From a sulfur-oxidizing endosymbiont of Gigantopelta aegis (GTDB lineage: Bacteria > Pseudomonadota > Gammaproteobacteria > GRL18): DNA of 64,000 bases. The stretch lies in assembly GCF_016097415.1 (NCBI RefSeq), contig NZ_JAEHGE010000001.1, forward strand, positions 3,087,157 through 3,151,156, in the 5' to 3' direction. The notes beneath the pieces are model-generated. The model was not told the DNA's origin, did not search any database, and saw only the letters and a list, made by a program, of their open reading frames with translations. Both the position numbers and the translations under genes were made by a program. This document shows positions 30,297-40,588 of the stretch, one piece after another. The first letter of the stretch is position 1; each line of letters starts with the position of its first letter.

Positions 30297-31163
30297 CTAT
30301 TCGGGTTTTTCTTCATCGCGCCAAAAATCACGCACAACATTGTATTCAACATCATTGGCCGGAACAAAAGTACTAAAATTTCTGATTTGTAGGATTTTCT
30401 TTCCGGCTTCTCTTTCCGGCCAAGTTAATATTGCCTGTTTGATAGCTTCACGAGCCTCTTCAGGCACTCGCCTATGCACCGCATAGAGGACGTGCGGAAT
30501 ACCCGGTGTTTCGTATAATATACGTAATTGAGTCATATCTATTTTTTTGGCCAATAGTTCCAAGGTACCGGATGTTGAGCCACAGGCCTGTGCGTCATTT
30601 AATATCAACTTTTGCATGCAGGATAGATGTGAACGGGTATATTTTAATGTCACATCTTTATCAACATCCAAACCAGCCGTCAGTAAAGCTTTCTTGGTCA
30701 TCTGCGACACAGCAGCCGTTTTGGACGGGTTTGCAATGGTATAACCTTTTAAATCATATAAGGTATTAAAAGAGCTCTCTTTTTTAACCATGATAACGCT
30801 GGTCATAGGAATATCCCAACGCACTAAAGGTAAATAATTGTATTTATCATGGGCTAAAACATAATCAAAAGGCTGAATAAAAACAATATCGAAGGCTTCA
30901 CTTTTTAACTGCTCAATAAACTTTTTATAGCTGCCAGTTGATCGAAAGTTCACTTTCTGATTCAATGCATTACTAAAATCAACCGCAATGGGTGCATAAA
31001 CACGTTGAATTTGCGAAGGCGGCAAATGTGGAAAAACACCAAAAGTATAAGCACCATCTGCATGTTCAGCTAGCACTATGCCATTGAAACTTAGAAAGAT
31101 TATACATAAATTAACACAAAAAGTCAGAGCGGTTTTGATCATAATATTCACTTTTAAATTCAT
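30297..31163 (-). CDS. PhnD-like phosphate/phosphonate-type periplasmic binding protein
   Basis: From the ATG at 31163 this is 288 residues. Another ATG at 31142 is possible, and the longer frame to 31313 overlaps divergent ribE. It has a signal peptide (KTALTFCVNLCIIFLSFNGIVLA). The mature part has the family features FGVFPHLPPSQI, DIVFIQPFDYVLAH, LKGYTIANPSKTAAVS and ACGSTSGTLELLAKK. Standalone PhnD-like proteins of this type often serve as sensors' ligand-binding partners rather than transporters. The neighbouring histidine kinase supports that reading. The ligand is unknown. Confidence 0.82.
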   Translation of the reverse strand: MNLKVNIMIKTALTFCVNLCIIFLSFNGIVLAEHADGAYTFGVFPHLPPSQIQRVYAPIAVDFSNALNQKVNFRSTGSYKKFIEQLKSEAFDIVFIQPFDYVLAHDKYNYLPLVRWDIPMTSVIMVKKESSFNTLYDLKGYTIANPSKTAAVSQMTKKALLTAGLDVDKDVTLKYTRSHLSCMQKLILNDAQACGSTSGTLELLAKKIDMTQLRILYETPGIPHVLYAVHRRVPEEAREAIKQAILTWPEREAGKKILQIRNFSTFVPANDVEYNVVRDFWRDEEKPE

Positions 31164-31208
31164 CTGTTTTTCTAAGTATAGACAATAAAAAGAGTATTGA
31201 GAGAAAAT

Positions 31209-31820
31209 ATGTTCACAGGTATCGTACAAGGCACCGCTATAATCACCCAAATTATAGAGAAAGAAGACTTTAGAACCCATATTATTGAGTTTAATGATGA
31301 TATGCTCAGTCACTTATCAATAGGCGCTTCAGTGGCTCATAATGGCTGCTGCCTCACCGTGACCCGTATTGAGGACTCAAAGGTGTCATTTGATTTAATG
31401 CAGGAAACATTACACGTAACCAATCTGGGTGAGTTAACTGTCGGCGACCGGGTTAATATCGAACGCGCAGCAAGGTTTGGTGATGAGATCGGTGGGCATC
31501 AGATGTCCGGACACATTCTTTTTATGGCAACGATTAGTCAAATCGAAAAGAGCACTAATAATTGCCAGATCGGATTTGAAATTCCTGAACAATTTAAGCG
31601 CTTTGTCTTTACCAAAGGCTATATTGGTATTGATGGTATCAGCCTTACCATTGGCGACGTTAAAGAAAACACCTTCAATGTTAACTTGATACCTGAAACA
31701 CTACAACGAACCAACCTGTCTTCACGAAAAATTGGCGATAAAATCAATATTGAAATTGATCCCCAAACACAGGCAATTGTAGAAACTATTGAACGTATTA
31801 TGGCCAGTAAATTAACCTGA
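31209..31820 (+). CDS. ribE: Riboflavin synthase, alpha subunit
   Basis: A 203-residue enzyme that dismutates two 6,7-dimethyl-8-ribityllumazine molecules to riboflavin. [10 protein letters not shown] at the start and the duplicated lumazine-binding domains (about 1-97 and 98-195) are clear, each with a G-x-SLT/CCLTV motif ([18 protein letters not shown]). I chose the ATG at 31209 (GAGAGAA upstream) over the in-frame TTG at 31197 because the family starts with MFTGI. Confidence 0.95.
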   Translation: MFTGIVQGTAIITQIIEKEDFRTHIIEFNDDMLSHLSIGASVAHNGCCLTVTRIEDSKVSFDLMQETLHVTNLGELTVGDRVNIERAARFGDEIGGHQMSGHILFMATISQIEKSTNNCQIGFEIPEQFKRFVFTKGYIGIDGISLTIGDVKENTFNVNLIPETLQRTNLSSRKIGDKINIEIDPQTQAIVETIERIMASKLT

Positions 31821-31826
31821 AAGCGC

Positions 31827-32801
31827 TCAATTAATGGCTCGAACGATCCTAAATCCGGTATATTGATCGCCCGAAGCAATATTATCTAATTTTTTATTAA
31901 CTGAGCAATCCTTAATCGGATCAATATGAGCCCCACCACGAGCCACGGTATTGCCACCATCAACAACAAACTCTCTGGCATTGCCAACAACATTCATTAG
32001 ACCCCAAGGATTAGATTGCCCGGTATTCGCGGCTAATAATATTTTTCCTTTTAATAACTTACTACCAAATTTAATTCGACAATTGACATCATTGTATTGT
32101 GCTTTATTATTGCTTTTCGCAGCATACAACCATTGCTGAGAGCTTGGTAGAGAATAGTTTTTAGCCGTTTTTTGACTCAGCCACTGAGTATAAGCTTTTG
32201 CATTTTCAATGCTGATATCAGTGATTGGTAGACGACCACTTCCAGTCTTTTTACTACAATCACCTGAGGCCTGACAATATAAATTATAATCATTAATGGT
32301 GATTTCATATTTAGAAATGGCAAAAACTTTAGAAACCGATGCCCCAGATGGAATAACAACCATCATAGGTGCTCTAAATTTATTATCTATCGTATCGTAA
32401 CAATTGGCGCGTTTACGCCGACCATAGCCTGCATATTTCGCTTTGCATGAATCAGTTGAGCTTGTTTGCGGCGTTATTTCTTTAGGCGCAACAACTGCTA
32501 TCGTGATATTTTCTTCTTTAACTTGCTCCTTAGTCTTAGTTTTTTCGCGACAATCAAGCTATTTTCTAATATCTTGTATTGTTTTATGGCTTTTTTCTTT
32601 AATGCTCTTAGACCACTATGCTGTGCTTCAAACTTTAAACCACTGGCAACAATATCAAGTGTCTGTTTATATTCCTTGCTGACAAATAACTGCCTTGCCT
32701 GGGTATAATAAGCCTGTGCAATATTTTGTCGAGCTTCTCTGGAAATATAGGGATCATTACGACCCAAAATACGTTTTAAATCATTATAGGTACGAATAGC
32801 G
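31827..32801 (-). pseudogene. PpkA-like kinase, 3' part: TPR-like linker and FGE-sulfatase (SUMF1) domain
   Basis: This is the C-terminal third of the kinase gene at 34323-36715, cut off by an IS3 insertion at 32805. It starts in frame with VAIRTYNDLKRILGRNDPY, followed by helical TPR-like sequence (QAYYTQARQLFVSKEYKQTL). One A too many or too few near 32552 shifts the frame. It then continues to the formylglycine-generating-enzyme-like domain: SKYEITINDYNLYC, LPSSQQWLYAAKS, NPWGLMNVVGNAREFV and YTGFRIVRAIN. SUMF1-like domains are known at the C-terminus of some Ser/Thr kinases encoded with type VI secretion systems. The stop lies 7 bp from convergent ribE. Confidence 0.8.
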
Positions 32802-32870
32802 ACTTAATGTGGCTATACTTAACCGGACACACAACTTAAAATAACTAAAAGATAAAAAGTGTGACCTAAA

Positions 32871-33191
32871 ATGAATGATCAAACAAAAAAACCGAATAAA
32901 AGCTATACATCAGAATTTAAAGAATCAGCTGTCAAATTAGCTAATGAGACGGATCAACCCGTTTCTCAGACTGCCAGGGAGCTAGGTGTTAATGTAAATA
33001 CTCTACATACCTGGATCAGTAAATATTCCAAACCGGTGAAGACGGTAGCCAATAGAAGTGATGAACACATTTATGATGAAGTAAAACGTCTGAAAAAAGA
33101 ATTGGCAAAAGTGATTCAGGAGCGTGATTTATTAAAAAGGCCACAGCGTACTTTGCAAGGGAAACTTTGTGAAGTACGCATGGATAACTGA
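32871..33191 (+). CDS. IS3-family OrfA (copy D)
   Basis: The 106 residues include a helix-turn-helix (ESAVKLANETDQPVSQTARELGV) and a leucine-zipper-like helix (EVKRLKKELAKVIQERDLL). The C-terminal RPQRTLQGKLCEVRMDN is out of frame: with six A's at 33133, as in copy C, it would read KKATAYFARETL and stop, the usual OrfA end. Confidence 0.8.
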   Translation: MNDQTKKPNKSYTSEFKESAVKLANETDQPVSQTARELGVNVNTLHTWISKYSKPVKTVANRSDEHIYDEVKRLKKELAKVIQERDLLKRPQRTLQGKLCEVRMDN

Positions 33192-33221
33192 TCAGGCTAA
33201 AGATTACCCGGTAACGATTCT

Positions 33222-34031
33222 GTGCCGTTTTATGGATGTTTCCGTAGTTGCTATTATGATTGGGTTAGCTCTCCTAAAACGGATAGAGAGAAAGAAAATG
33301 AAGCGCTTACTGAGCAGCTAAAAAACTGTTTGAAGACAGTCGCAAGACTTATGGAACCCGTCGTCTTAAAAAGAAAACTGGCTGAAAAAGGCGTTCATAT
33401 AAGCCGCCGGAGAATTGGTCGATTAATGAAAAAAGCCGGTTTGTTTTGTAAAACGAAGAGACGCTTTAAAGCGACGACTAATTCCAAGCATAATAAGCGT
33501 ATATCTCCAAATTTACTGGAAAGAGAGTTTACTGTCTCTCAACCTGATCGCTACTATGTGGGTGATATTACCTATATTGCCACCAAGGAAGGCTGGTTAT
33601 ATTTAGCGGTTGTCATTGACTTATTCTCTAGGCAAATTGTTGGCTGGTCGATGGATGAGCGAATGAAAGCCAAGCTAGTCAATGATGCTTTACTGATGGC
33701 CATATGGAAGCGTAAACCAATGGATGGATTGCTTTGGCATACTGACCGAGGTAGCCAATATGCCTCTGATAGTCATAGAAAAATATTGTCGGATCATAAC
33801 ATAATTCAGTCTATGAGCCGCAAAGGAAATTGCTGGGACAATGCTGTATCAGAGAGCTTCTTTCATAGTTTGAAAACTGAATTGACGCACCATTGTCGAT
33901 TCAAAACCAGAGTAGAAGCAAAGCAGGCAATATTTGAATATATTGAGGTATTTTATAATCGGGAGCGACTTCATTCGGCTAATGATTATTTGTCACCAGT
34001 CGATTATGAAATACAGCAGGAAATAGCTTAA
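33222..34031 (+). CDS. IS3-family OrfB transposase (copy D)
   Basis: The longest orfB in the window, 269 residues. It has an N-terminal HTH_21-like part and the rve core with Asp in [10 protein letters not shown], Asp in [10 protein letters not shown] and Glu in [10 protein letters not shown]. The ORF start is not the native one; the true N-terminus reads [31 protein letters not shown] (seen at 48645). Residues about 34-50 ([16 protein letters not shown]) are read out of frame between two compensating one-base shifts; the family sequence would be [16 protein letters not shown]. Confidence 0.85.
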   Translation: MPFYGCFRSCYYDWVSSPKTDREKENEALTEQLKNCLKTVARLMEPVVLKRKLAEKGVHISRRRIGRLMKKAGLFCKTKRRFKATTNSKHNKRISPNLLEREFTVSQPDRYYVGDITYIATKEGWLYLAVVIDLFSRQIVGWSMDERMKAKLVNDALLMAIWKRKPMDGLLWHTDRGSQYASDSHRKILSDHNIIQSMSRKGNCWDNAVSESFFHSLKTELTHHCRFKTRVEAKQAIFEYIEVFYNRERLHSANDYLSPVDYEIQQEIA

Positions 34032-34322
34032 ATCGATTGATTGAAGAGGGGTAAAAGGCGACATAAATGCCGCCCATTACCGTTGACGGCCATCGGCTCC
34101 TCAGCCTGTGCCGTGAAGATATTGTAACAGGATCATTACCGTTGTGAAAATACCTTGGGTGAATGGAACGGCTCTATCGTTCCAGAGGGCAAAGCCCTTT
34201 CTCTTCATCTGTTTAAAGTTAACATGAGAAACTAAAATGATAGGAAATACAAAATGACAAAAATCACTTGAAACAGCCAAAAAAATATTTAGAAAACTGT
34301 CCGGAAAAGTGTTGACACATCA

Positions 34323-36715
34323 ACTTGCATTTCCTGCGCTTTAAGCTGGGTCGTTAAGGATGTTTTCAAACCTGCAATTTTTGCCAGACGTTGTTTTGCC
34401 TTATGTTTAACCCTAACAATATTTTCTAAGGCCAATAGAATGGCTTCTTCATCTTCAATACCAAAGATACTACTATTATATTGTTTTGCTTTTTCCAGAA
34501 AACGCCGAGCTTCAATTAAACGTTCCTTATCACGCATGATTACTGACTGTTGCATATATAAAGAAGCCAGGGTTTGTTTCTTCTCATTCAACCAGGTAGA
34601 CCTTTTACCTAACTTGCTATTAAGTTGGGTGTAAATTTGTGTCACGTCAGCATCCCATTCATCACTTAAATCAGACTCTTCCAAGCGTTTAACTAATTTC
34701 TGTTTAAGATTTGAAATACTGAACGAACTCAATTTATTTTTGACTTTATTATCGAATGCATGTCCATCATTATTTAATAGCTTATTATCATTTGATAGTT
34801 CCAGGGACTTCGATTTATCCACTAAGTTTTGTAGTAATATCTCATCAGGAAATATTAATTCAGCTTTAACTAGCAAGCTATTAGCTTCTTCAAGATTATA
34901 CTCATTTAACAAACGTTCTATATTGCTTTGATAAACCAATAACAAACGCTGATCTTTAACTAATGGGTGTGTTTCTTCTATGCCTTTAACCGCATTAATT
35001 ATTTTAAATATTTCAGCTTGCTCACTACTTTGACTGCTTAATTCAGACACTTGTAAGTTTTCTAATAACTCATTAAATTGACTATTAAGGCGATTTATTT
35101 CAACAAATTTTTGTTTTTCAAAGCTTTCAAATAGTCGGGCAACTCTGGCAGAATCTGGATAGTAAGTCTGTGTCATTTTCAACAAAATAGAGTCATGTTC
35201 AAAGTATTCATTATAATGATTACCTTTGAGTAAAGCCTCGATCCTATTTTCTACTAAGCTTAACCAATGTGATTTTATATTTTCTAACACATATTCTTTA
35301 GTCTTCACATCCAATGAAATAATATGTTCATTGATAGATAAAAATTCATTTTGTTGTGAATCTACTTGTAGTGATTGCACCATAGCAATAAAGTGTGCCT
35401 GCTGCTTAAAATAGTATTCTTCTTGAATCTTGGGATAAAAAATGATACCTAAAATAATAACCAAGGCTAATACAGAAACAATAAAAGGGGTTTTACTTTT
35501 TTTCTTATAATTATACGCTTGAATAAATAGCTCTAAATTATCAAAACGATCTTTTCCAGAAATTTCTAATGCTTTTAGTATTGCTTTATTTTTCTCTTTA
35601 TGAAAAGATTTTCGTAGTGCAGCTATTTTTTTTATCCGCAGTGATTTATTAGCAATTTTATCTTTTGCTTTATCCGCTGGCATCCTCTGATAAGGATGTT
35701 CTCCTGTTAATAATTCATAAAACACACAGGCAATAGAATAGATATCATCATGTGGTTCTGGTGCTTCACCTTGTAACATTTCCAAACTGGCATAGGTTGG
35801 TGTCAATGCTCCCAATTCGGTCGGGTCAAATAGTGTTTTATCACGTGTATGCGTGCTATCAATTTGTTCCTGAGATATTTTACAGGCTCTTGCTATACCA
35901 AAATCAAATATTTTTGCTTTGTTATCATCGGTAATAAAGATATTACTTGGTTTTAAGTCTGAGTGAACAATAGCATGTTGATGTGCATATAATACTGCAT
36001 TGGCAATCGCGTTAATAATGGGTGTGGCTTGTTCTTCTGTCATGCCATGCGGATAATCATTGGCAATGACCTCATCCAGCGAACGCCCTTGCAGTAGTTC
36101 CATGGTCATATAAACAACATCACCATCTCGATCAAAATCATGCACATTGACAATATTAGGATGTGATAATTGCTGTGATTTTCTCGCCTCACGTTGTAAG
36201 GCAATCAATGATTCGGGGTGTTCTCGAAATTCGTCATTTAAGACTTTAATGGCAATATACGGGTTCTTATCACGTGCTTCTTTTTTTCTTAGGTCAACCG
36301 CCTTATAAACCTTACCCATACCACCAACGCCCAAGACCTCTTCTAGGACAAAACGATTATTGATAATACTGCCAGTGGTGAGTTTTGTTGCATCACTGGC
36401 ACGATTTTTTTTCCCTGACATGATGCGTGTCGAATTATCGCTGGATGTCGATTTTTTTAATATTCTGGTTTTGTCCGCAAGCTCTTGCTTTAATTTTACT
36501 GCATCGACCGCTTCAGGTTTAACGATAATCGTTCTATCCTGATTTTCATATTGGTTTTTATGTTTTGCTTTAAGACGGGTTTTATCACGCTGTTGTGATA
36601 GTTTTTTTGCGGTAGAGGAAACACCGGCTGATTTAACTTGAATGATGGTTAAACTATCATCCAAACTCTCACCTAAGCTATTAGATTCATCTGTTTTACG
36701 GCTATTATTTTTCAT
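34323..36715 (-). pseudogene. T6SS-associated PpkA-like Ser/Thr protein kinase, 5' part
   Basis: About 797 codons before the IS. Residues about 1-115 are low-complexity. The kinase domain (about 118-385) has the glycine loop LGVGGMGKVYKAVD, Lys in IAIKVL, the catalytic loop IVHSDLKPSNIFI (HSD in place of the usual HRD) and DFG. A single membrane helix (FIVSVLALVIILGIIFYP, about 410-430) is followed by a long periplasmic-side coiled or TPR-like region. At the IS the reading QEMQV joins exactly to AIRTYNDL in the 3' part. In other bacteria the kinase PpkA with phosphatase PppA controls type VI secretion post-translationally through Fha. Here kinase, PP2C and tagF lie together after tssM, as in those systems. 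Confidence 0.88.
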
Positions 36716-36725
36716 AAATGATCAA

Positions 36726-37556
36726 TCACTGCTTCTCTACAACAATAATGGAGACATTATCCGAAGCTTCACGTAATAATACTTCACCTAAGAGTTTATT
36801 AGCAATATGATCCGTTTTATCTTCCTGTAAACTGGCAACGATAATTTCACTGGTGAGCTCATTGTATAAACCATCACTGCATAATAGTAATTTATCGCCC
36901 TTTTGAATTGTAAATTGATTAATATCTATTTTTAAATGCTCTTCTACACCGATAGCACGTGTAATAACATTGGATTGTGGATGTAAAACGGCTTCGTCTT
37001 GTGTCAATTCACCATTATCCAACATCTCTTGTACCAGAGAGTGATCTTTTGTTATTTGATATAACTTGTCATTTCTATAGATATAGAGCCGACTATCCCC
37101 TACCCATAAGCAACTACACAAATCATCAACAATGTAAGCAATAACAACCGTACTACCAGCAACTCTAATTTGTTGTTGTTCTTCTCCTTCGGTCTCTTTG
37201 TTAGCATCTGATTTCTTTTTTAAGGGATTTTTAAGCAGTTTTAAACTGCTGAGTTTATTATGTTTTAATTTATATTTTTTAGGTTTATTAGTCTCAAATA
37301 AACGTCCTGAATGAATATTATCATTGGCTTTAAGCAATGCAGCTTCAATTTGATCCAGTGAGCACTGTAAGTCTTTTTCTTCTAATTGTAATTGTAATAG
37401 TTCTTCAACGATTGACTGGCTGGCCAAATCACCCGCAGAATGTCCTCCCATACCATCGGCTACGACAAACATATTATAGTCAGGATGGCATAAAATAGAG
37501 TCTTCGTTTTGTTTGCGAATATAACCACGATGCGTTCTTTGTGCGCTACTAATCAT
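36726..37556 (-). CDS. PP2C-type Ser/Thr phosphatase (PppA/Stp-like)
   Basis: From the ATG at 37556 (MISSAQRTHRGYIRKQNED) this is 276 residues; the extra MCPVKYSHISLI in the open frame is IS sequence. PP2C metal-binding motifs are clear: RKQNED, VVADGMGGHSAGDLAS, WVGDSRLYIYR, LLCSDGLYNEL and EASDNVSIIVV. A charged insert (about 100-135, KPKKYKLKHNKLSSLKLLKNPLKKK) is longer than usual. It probably antagonises the kinase encoded 10 bp downstream in a type VI secretion regulatory pair. The IS copy E begins 9 bp upstream of its start and separates it from tagF. Confidence 0.9.
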   Translation of the reverse strand: MISSAQRTHRGYIRKQNEDSILCHPDYNMFVVADGMGGHSAGDLASQSIVEELLQLQLEEKDLQCSLDQIEAALLKANDNIHSGRLFETNKPKKYKLKHNKLSSLKLLKNPLKKKSDANKETEGEEQQQIRVAGSTVVIAYIVDDLCSCLWVGDSRLYIYRNDKLYQITKDHSLVQEMLDNGELTQDEAVLHPQSNVITRAIGVEEHLKIDINQFTIQKGDKLLLCSDGLYNELTSEIIVASLQEDKTDHIANKLLGEVLLREASDNVSIIVVEKQ

Positions 37557-38461
37557 AATCAAACTAATGTGGCTATACTTAACCGGACACACAACTTAAA
37601 ATAACTAAAAGATAAAAAGTGTGACCTAAAATGAATGATCAAACAAAAAAACCGAACAAAAGCTATACATCAGAATTTAAAGAATCAGCTGTCAAATTAG
37701 CTAATGAGACGGATCAACCCGTTTCTCAGACTGCCAGGGAGCTAGGTGTTAATGTAAATACTCTACATACCTGGATCAGTAAATATTCCAAACCGGTGAA
37801 GACGGTAGCCAATAGAAGTGATGAACACATTTATGATGAAGTAAAACGTCTGAAAAAGAATTGGCAAAAGTGATTCAGGAGCGTGATTTATTAAAAGGCC
37901 ACAGCGTACTTTGCAAGGGAAACTTTGTGAAGTACGCATGGATAACTGATCAGGCTAAAGATTACCCGGTAACGATTCTGTGCCGTTTTATGGATGTTTC
38001 CGTAGTTGCTATTATGATTGGGTTAGCTCTCCTAAAACGGATAGAGAGAAAGAAAATGAAGCGCTTACTGAGCAGCTAAAAAACTGTTTGAAGACAGTCG
38101 CAAGACTTATGGAACCCGTCGTCTTAAAAGAAAACTGGCTGAAAAAGGCGTTCATATAAGCCGCCGGAGAATTGGTCGATTAATGAAAAAAGCCGGTTTG
38201 TTTTGTAAAACGAAGAGACGCTTTAAAGCGACGACTAATTCCAAGCATAATAAGCGTATATCTCCAAATTTACTGGAAAGAGAGTTTACTGTCTCTCAAC
38301 CTGATCGCTACTATGTGGGTGATATTACCTATATTGCCACCAAGGAAGGCTGGTTATATTTAGCGGTTGTCATTGACTTATTCTCTAGGCAAATTGTTGG
38401 CTGGTCGATGGATGAGCGAATGAAAGCCAAGCTAGTCAATGATGCTTTACTGATGGCCATA

Positions 38462-39971
38462 TGATGTGTCAACACTTTTCCGGACAGTTTTCTAAATATT
38501 TTTTGGCTGTTTCAAGTGATTTTTGTCATTTTGTATTTCCTATCATTTTAGTTTCTCATGTTAACTTTAAATAGATGAAGAGAAAGGGCTTTGCCCTCTG
38601 GAACGATAGAGCCGTTCCATTCACCCAAGGTATTTTCACAACGGTAATGATCCTGTTACAATATCTTCACGGCACAGGCTGAGGAGCCGATGGCCGTCAA
38701 CGGTAATGGGCGGCATTTATGTCGCCTTTTACCCCTCTTCAATCAATCGATTTAAGCTATTTCCTGCTGTATTTCATAATCGACTGGTGACAAATAATCA
38801 TTAGCCGAATGAAGTCGCTCCCGATTATAAAATACCTCAATATATTCAAATATTGCCTGCTTTGCTTCTACTCTGGTTTTGAATCGACAATGGTGCGTCA
38901 ATTCAGTTTTCAAACTATGAAAGAAGCTCTCTGATACAGCATTGTCCCAGCAATTTCCTTTGCGGCTCATAGACTGAATTATGTTATGATCCGACAATAT
39001 TTTTCTATGACTATCAGAGGCATATTGGCTACCTCGGTCAGTATGCCAAAGCAATCCATCCATTGGTTTACGCTTCCATATGGCCATCAGTAAAGCATCA
39101 TTGACTAGCTTGGCTTTCATTCGCTCATCCATCGACCAGCCAACAATTTGCCTAGAGAATAAGTCAATGACAACCGCTAAATATAACCAGCCTTCCTTGG
39201 TGGCAATATAGGTAATATCACCCACATAGTAGCGATCAGGTTGAGAGACAGTAAACTCTCTTTCCAGTAAATTTGGAGATATACGCTTATTATGCTTGGA
39301 ATTAGTCGTCGCTTTAAAGCGTCTCTTCGTTTTACAAAACAAACCGGCTTTTTTCATTAATCGACCAATTCTCCGGCGGCTTATATGAACGCCTTTTCAG
39401 CCAGTTTTCTTTTAAGACGACGGGTTCCATAAGTCTTGCGACTGTCTTCAAACAGTTTTTTAGCTGCTCAGTAAGCGCTTCATTTTCTTTCTCTCTATCC
39501 GTTTTAGGAGAGCTAACCCAATCATAATAGCAACTACGGAAACATCCATAAAACGGCACAGAATCGTTACCGGGTAATCTTTAGCCTGATCAGTTATCCA
39601 TGCGTACTTCACAAAGTTTCCCTTGCAAAGTACGCTGTGGCCTTTTAATAAATCACGCTCCTGAATCACTTTTGCCAATTCTTTTTCAGACGTTTTACTT
39701 CATCATAAATGTGTTCATCACTTCTATTGGCTACCGTCTTCACCGGTTTGGAATATTTACTGATCAGGTATGTAGAGTATTTACATTAACACCTAGCTCC
39801 CTGGCAGTCTGAGAAACAGGTTGATCCGTCTCATTAGCTAATTTGACAGCTGATTCTTTAAATTCTGATGTATAGCTTTTATTCGGTTTTTTGTTTGATC
39901 ATTCATTTTAGGTCACACTTTTTATCTTTTAGTTATTTTAAGTTGTGTGTCCGGTTAAGTATAGCCCATTA
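38462..39971 (-). mobile_element. IS3-family copy F nested in copy E
   Basis: A nearly full-length reverse copy (about 1510 bp) from TGATGTGTCAACAC to the damaged left end AGCCCATTA, which has one base fewer than the usual AGCCACATTA. ATA is duplicated at 38459-38461 and 39972-39974, and removing F with one ATA restores orfB of copy E. Its own orfB (38752-39357) is open from MKKAGLFC; the upstream part is split by A-run differences. Confidence 0.93.
38752..39357 (-). pseudogene. IS3-family OrfB (copy F)
   Basis: 201 residues holding the full DDE core ([28 protein letters not shown]). The N-terminal 70 residues are in other frames (39332-39678). Confidence 0.82.
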
Positions 39972-40588
39972 ATATGGAAGCGTAAACCAATGGATGGATT
40001 GCTTTGGCATACTGACCGAGGTAGCCAATATGCCTCTGATAGTCATAGAAAAATATTGTCGGATCATAACATAATTCAGTCTATGAGCCGCAAAGGAAAT
40101 TGCTGGGACAATGCTGTATCAGAGAGCTTCTTTCATAGTTTGAAAACTGAATTGACGCACCATTGTCGATTCAAAACCAGAGTAGAAGCAAAGCAGGCAA
40201 TATTTGAATATATTGAGGTATTTTATAATCGGGAGCGACTTCATTCGGCTAATGATTATTTGTCACCAGTCGATTATGAAATACAGCAGGAAATAGCTTA
40301 AATCGATTGATTGAAGAGGGGTAAAAGGCGACATAAATGCCGCCCATTACCGTTGACGGCCATCGGCTCCTCAGCCTGTGCCGTGAAGATATTGTAACAG
40401 GATCATTACCGTTGTGAAAATACCTTGGGTGAATGGAACGGCTCTATCGTTCCAGAGGGCAAAGCCCTTTCTCTTCATCTGTTTAAAGTTAACATGAGAA
40501 ACTAAAATGATAGGAAATACAAAATGACAAAAATCACTTGAAACAGCCAAAAAATATTTAGAAAACTGTCCGGAAAAGTGTTGACACA

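Larger units (their letters stand above)
32805..34322 (+). mobile_element. IS3-family element copy D, full length (1518 bp)
   Basis: The reference copy. The ends TAATGTGGCTATACTTAACCGGACA and the reverse complement of TGATGTGTCAACACTTTTCCGGACA form an imperfect inverted repeat of about 25 bp. ACT is duplicated on both sides (32802-32804 and 34323-34325), a 3-bp target duplication typical of IS3. orfA at 32871 contains A6G (at about 33096), the classic -1 slippage site of IS3 elements, and orfB follows. After orfB there is an unusual non-coding tail of about 290 bp. It interrupts the PpkA-like gene. Confidence 0.95.

Noticed and set aside
37557..37592. Extended N-terminus MCPVKYSHISLI for the PP2C phosphatase
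   Set aside because: Those codons are the IS3 terminal repeat; the family start is at 37556.
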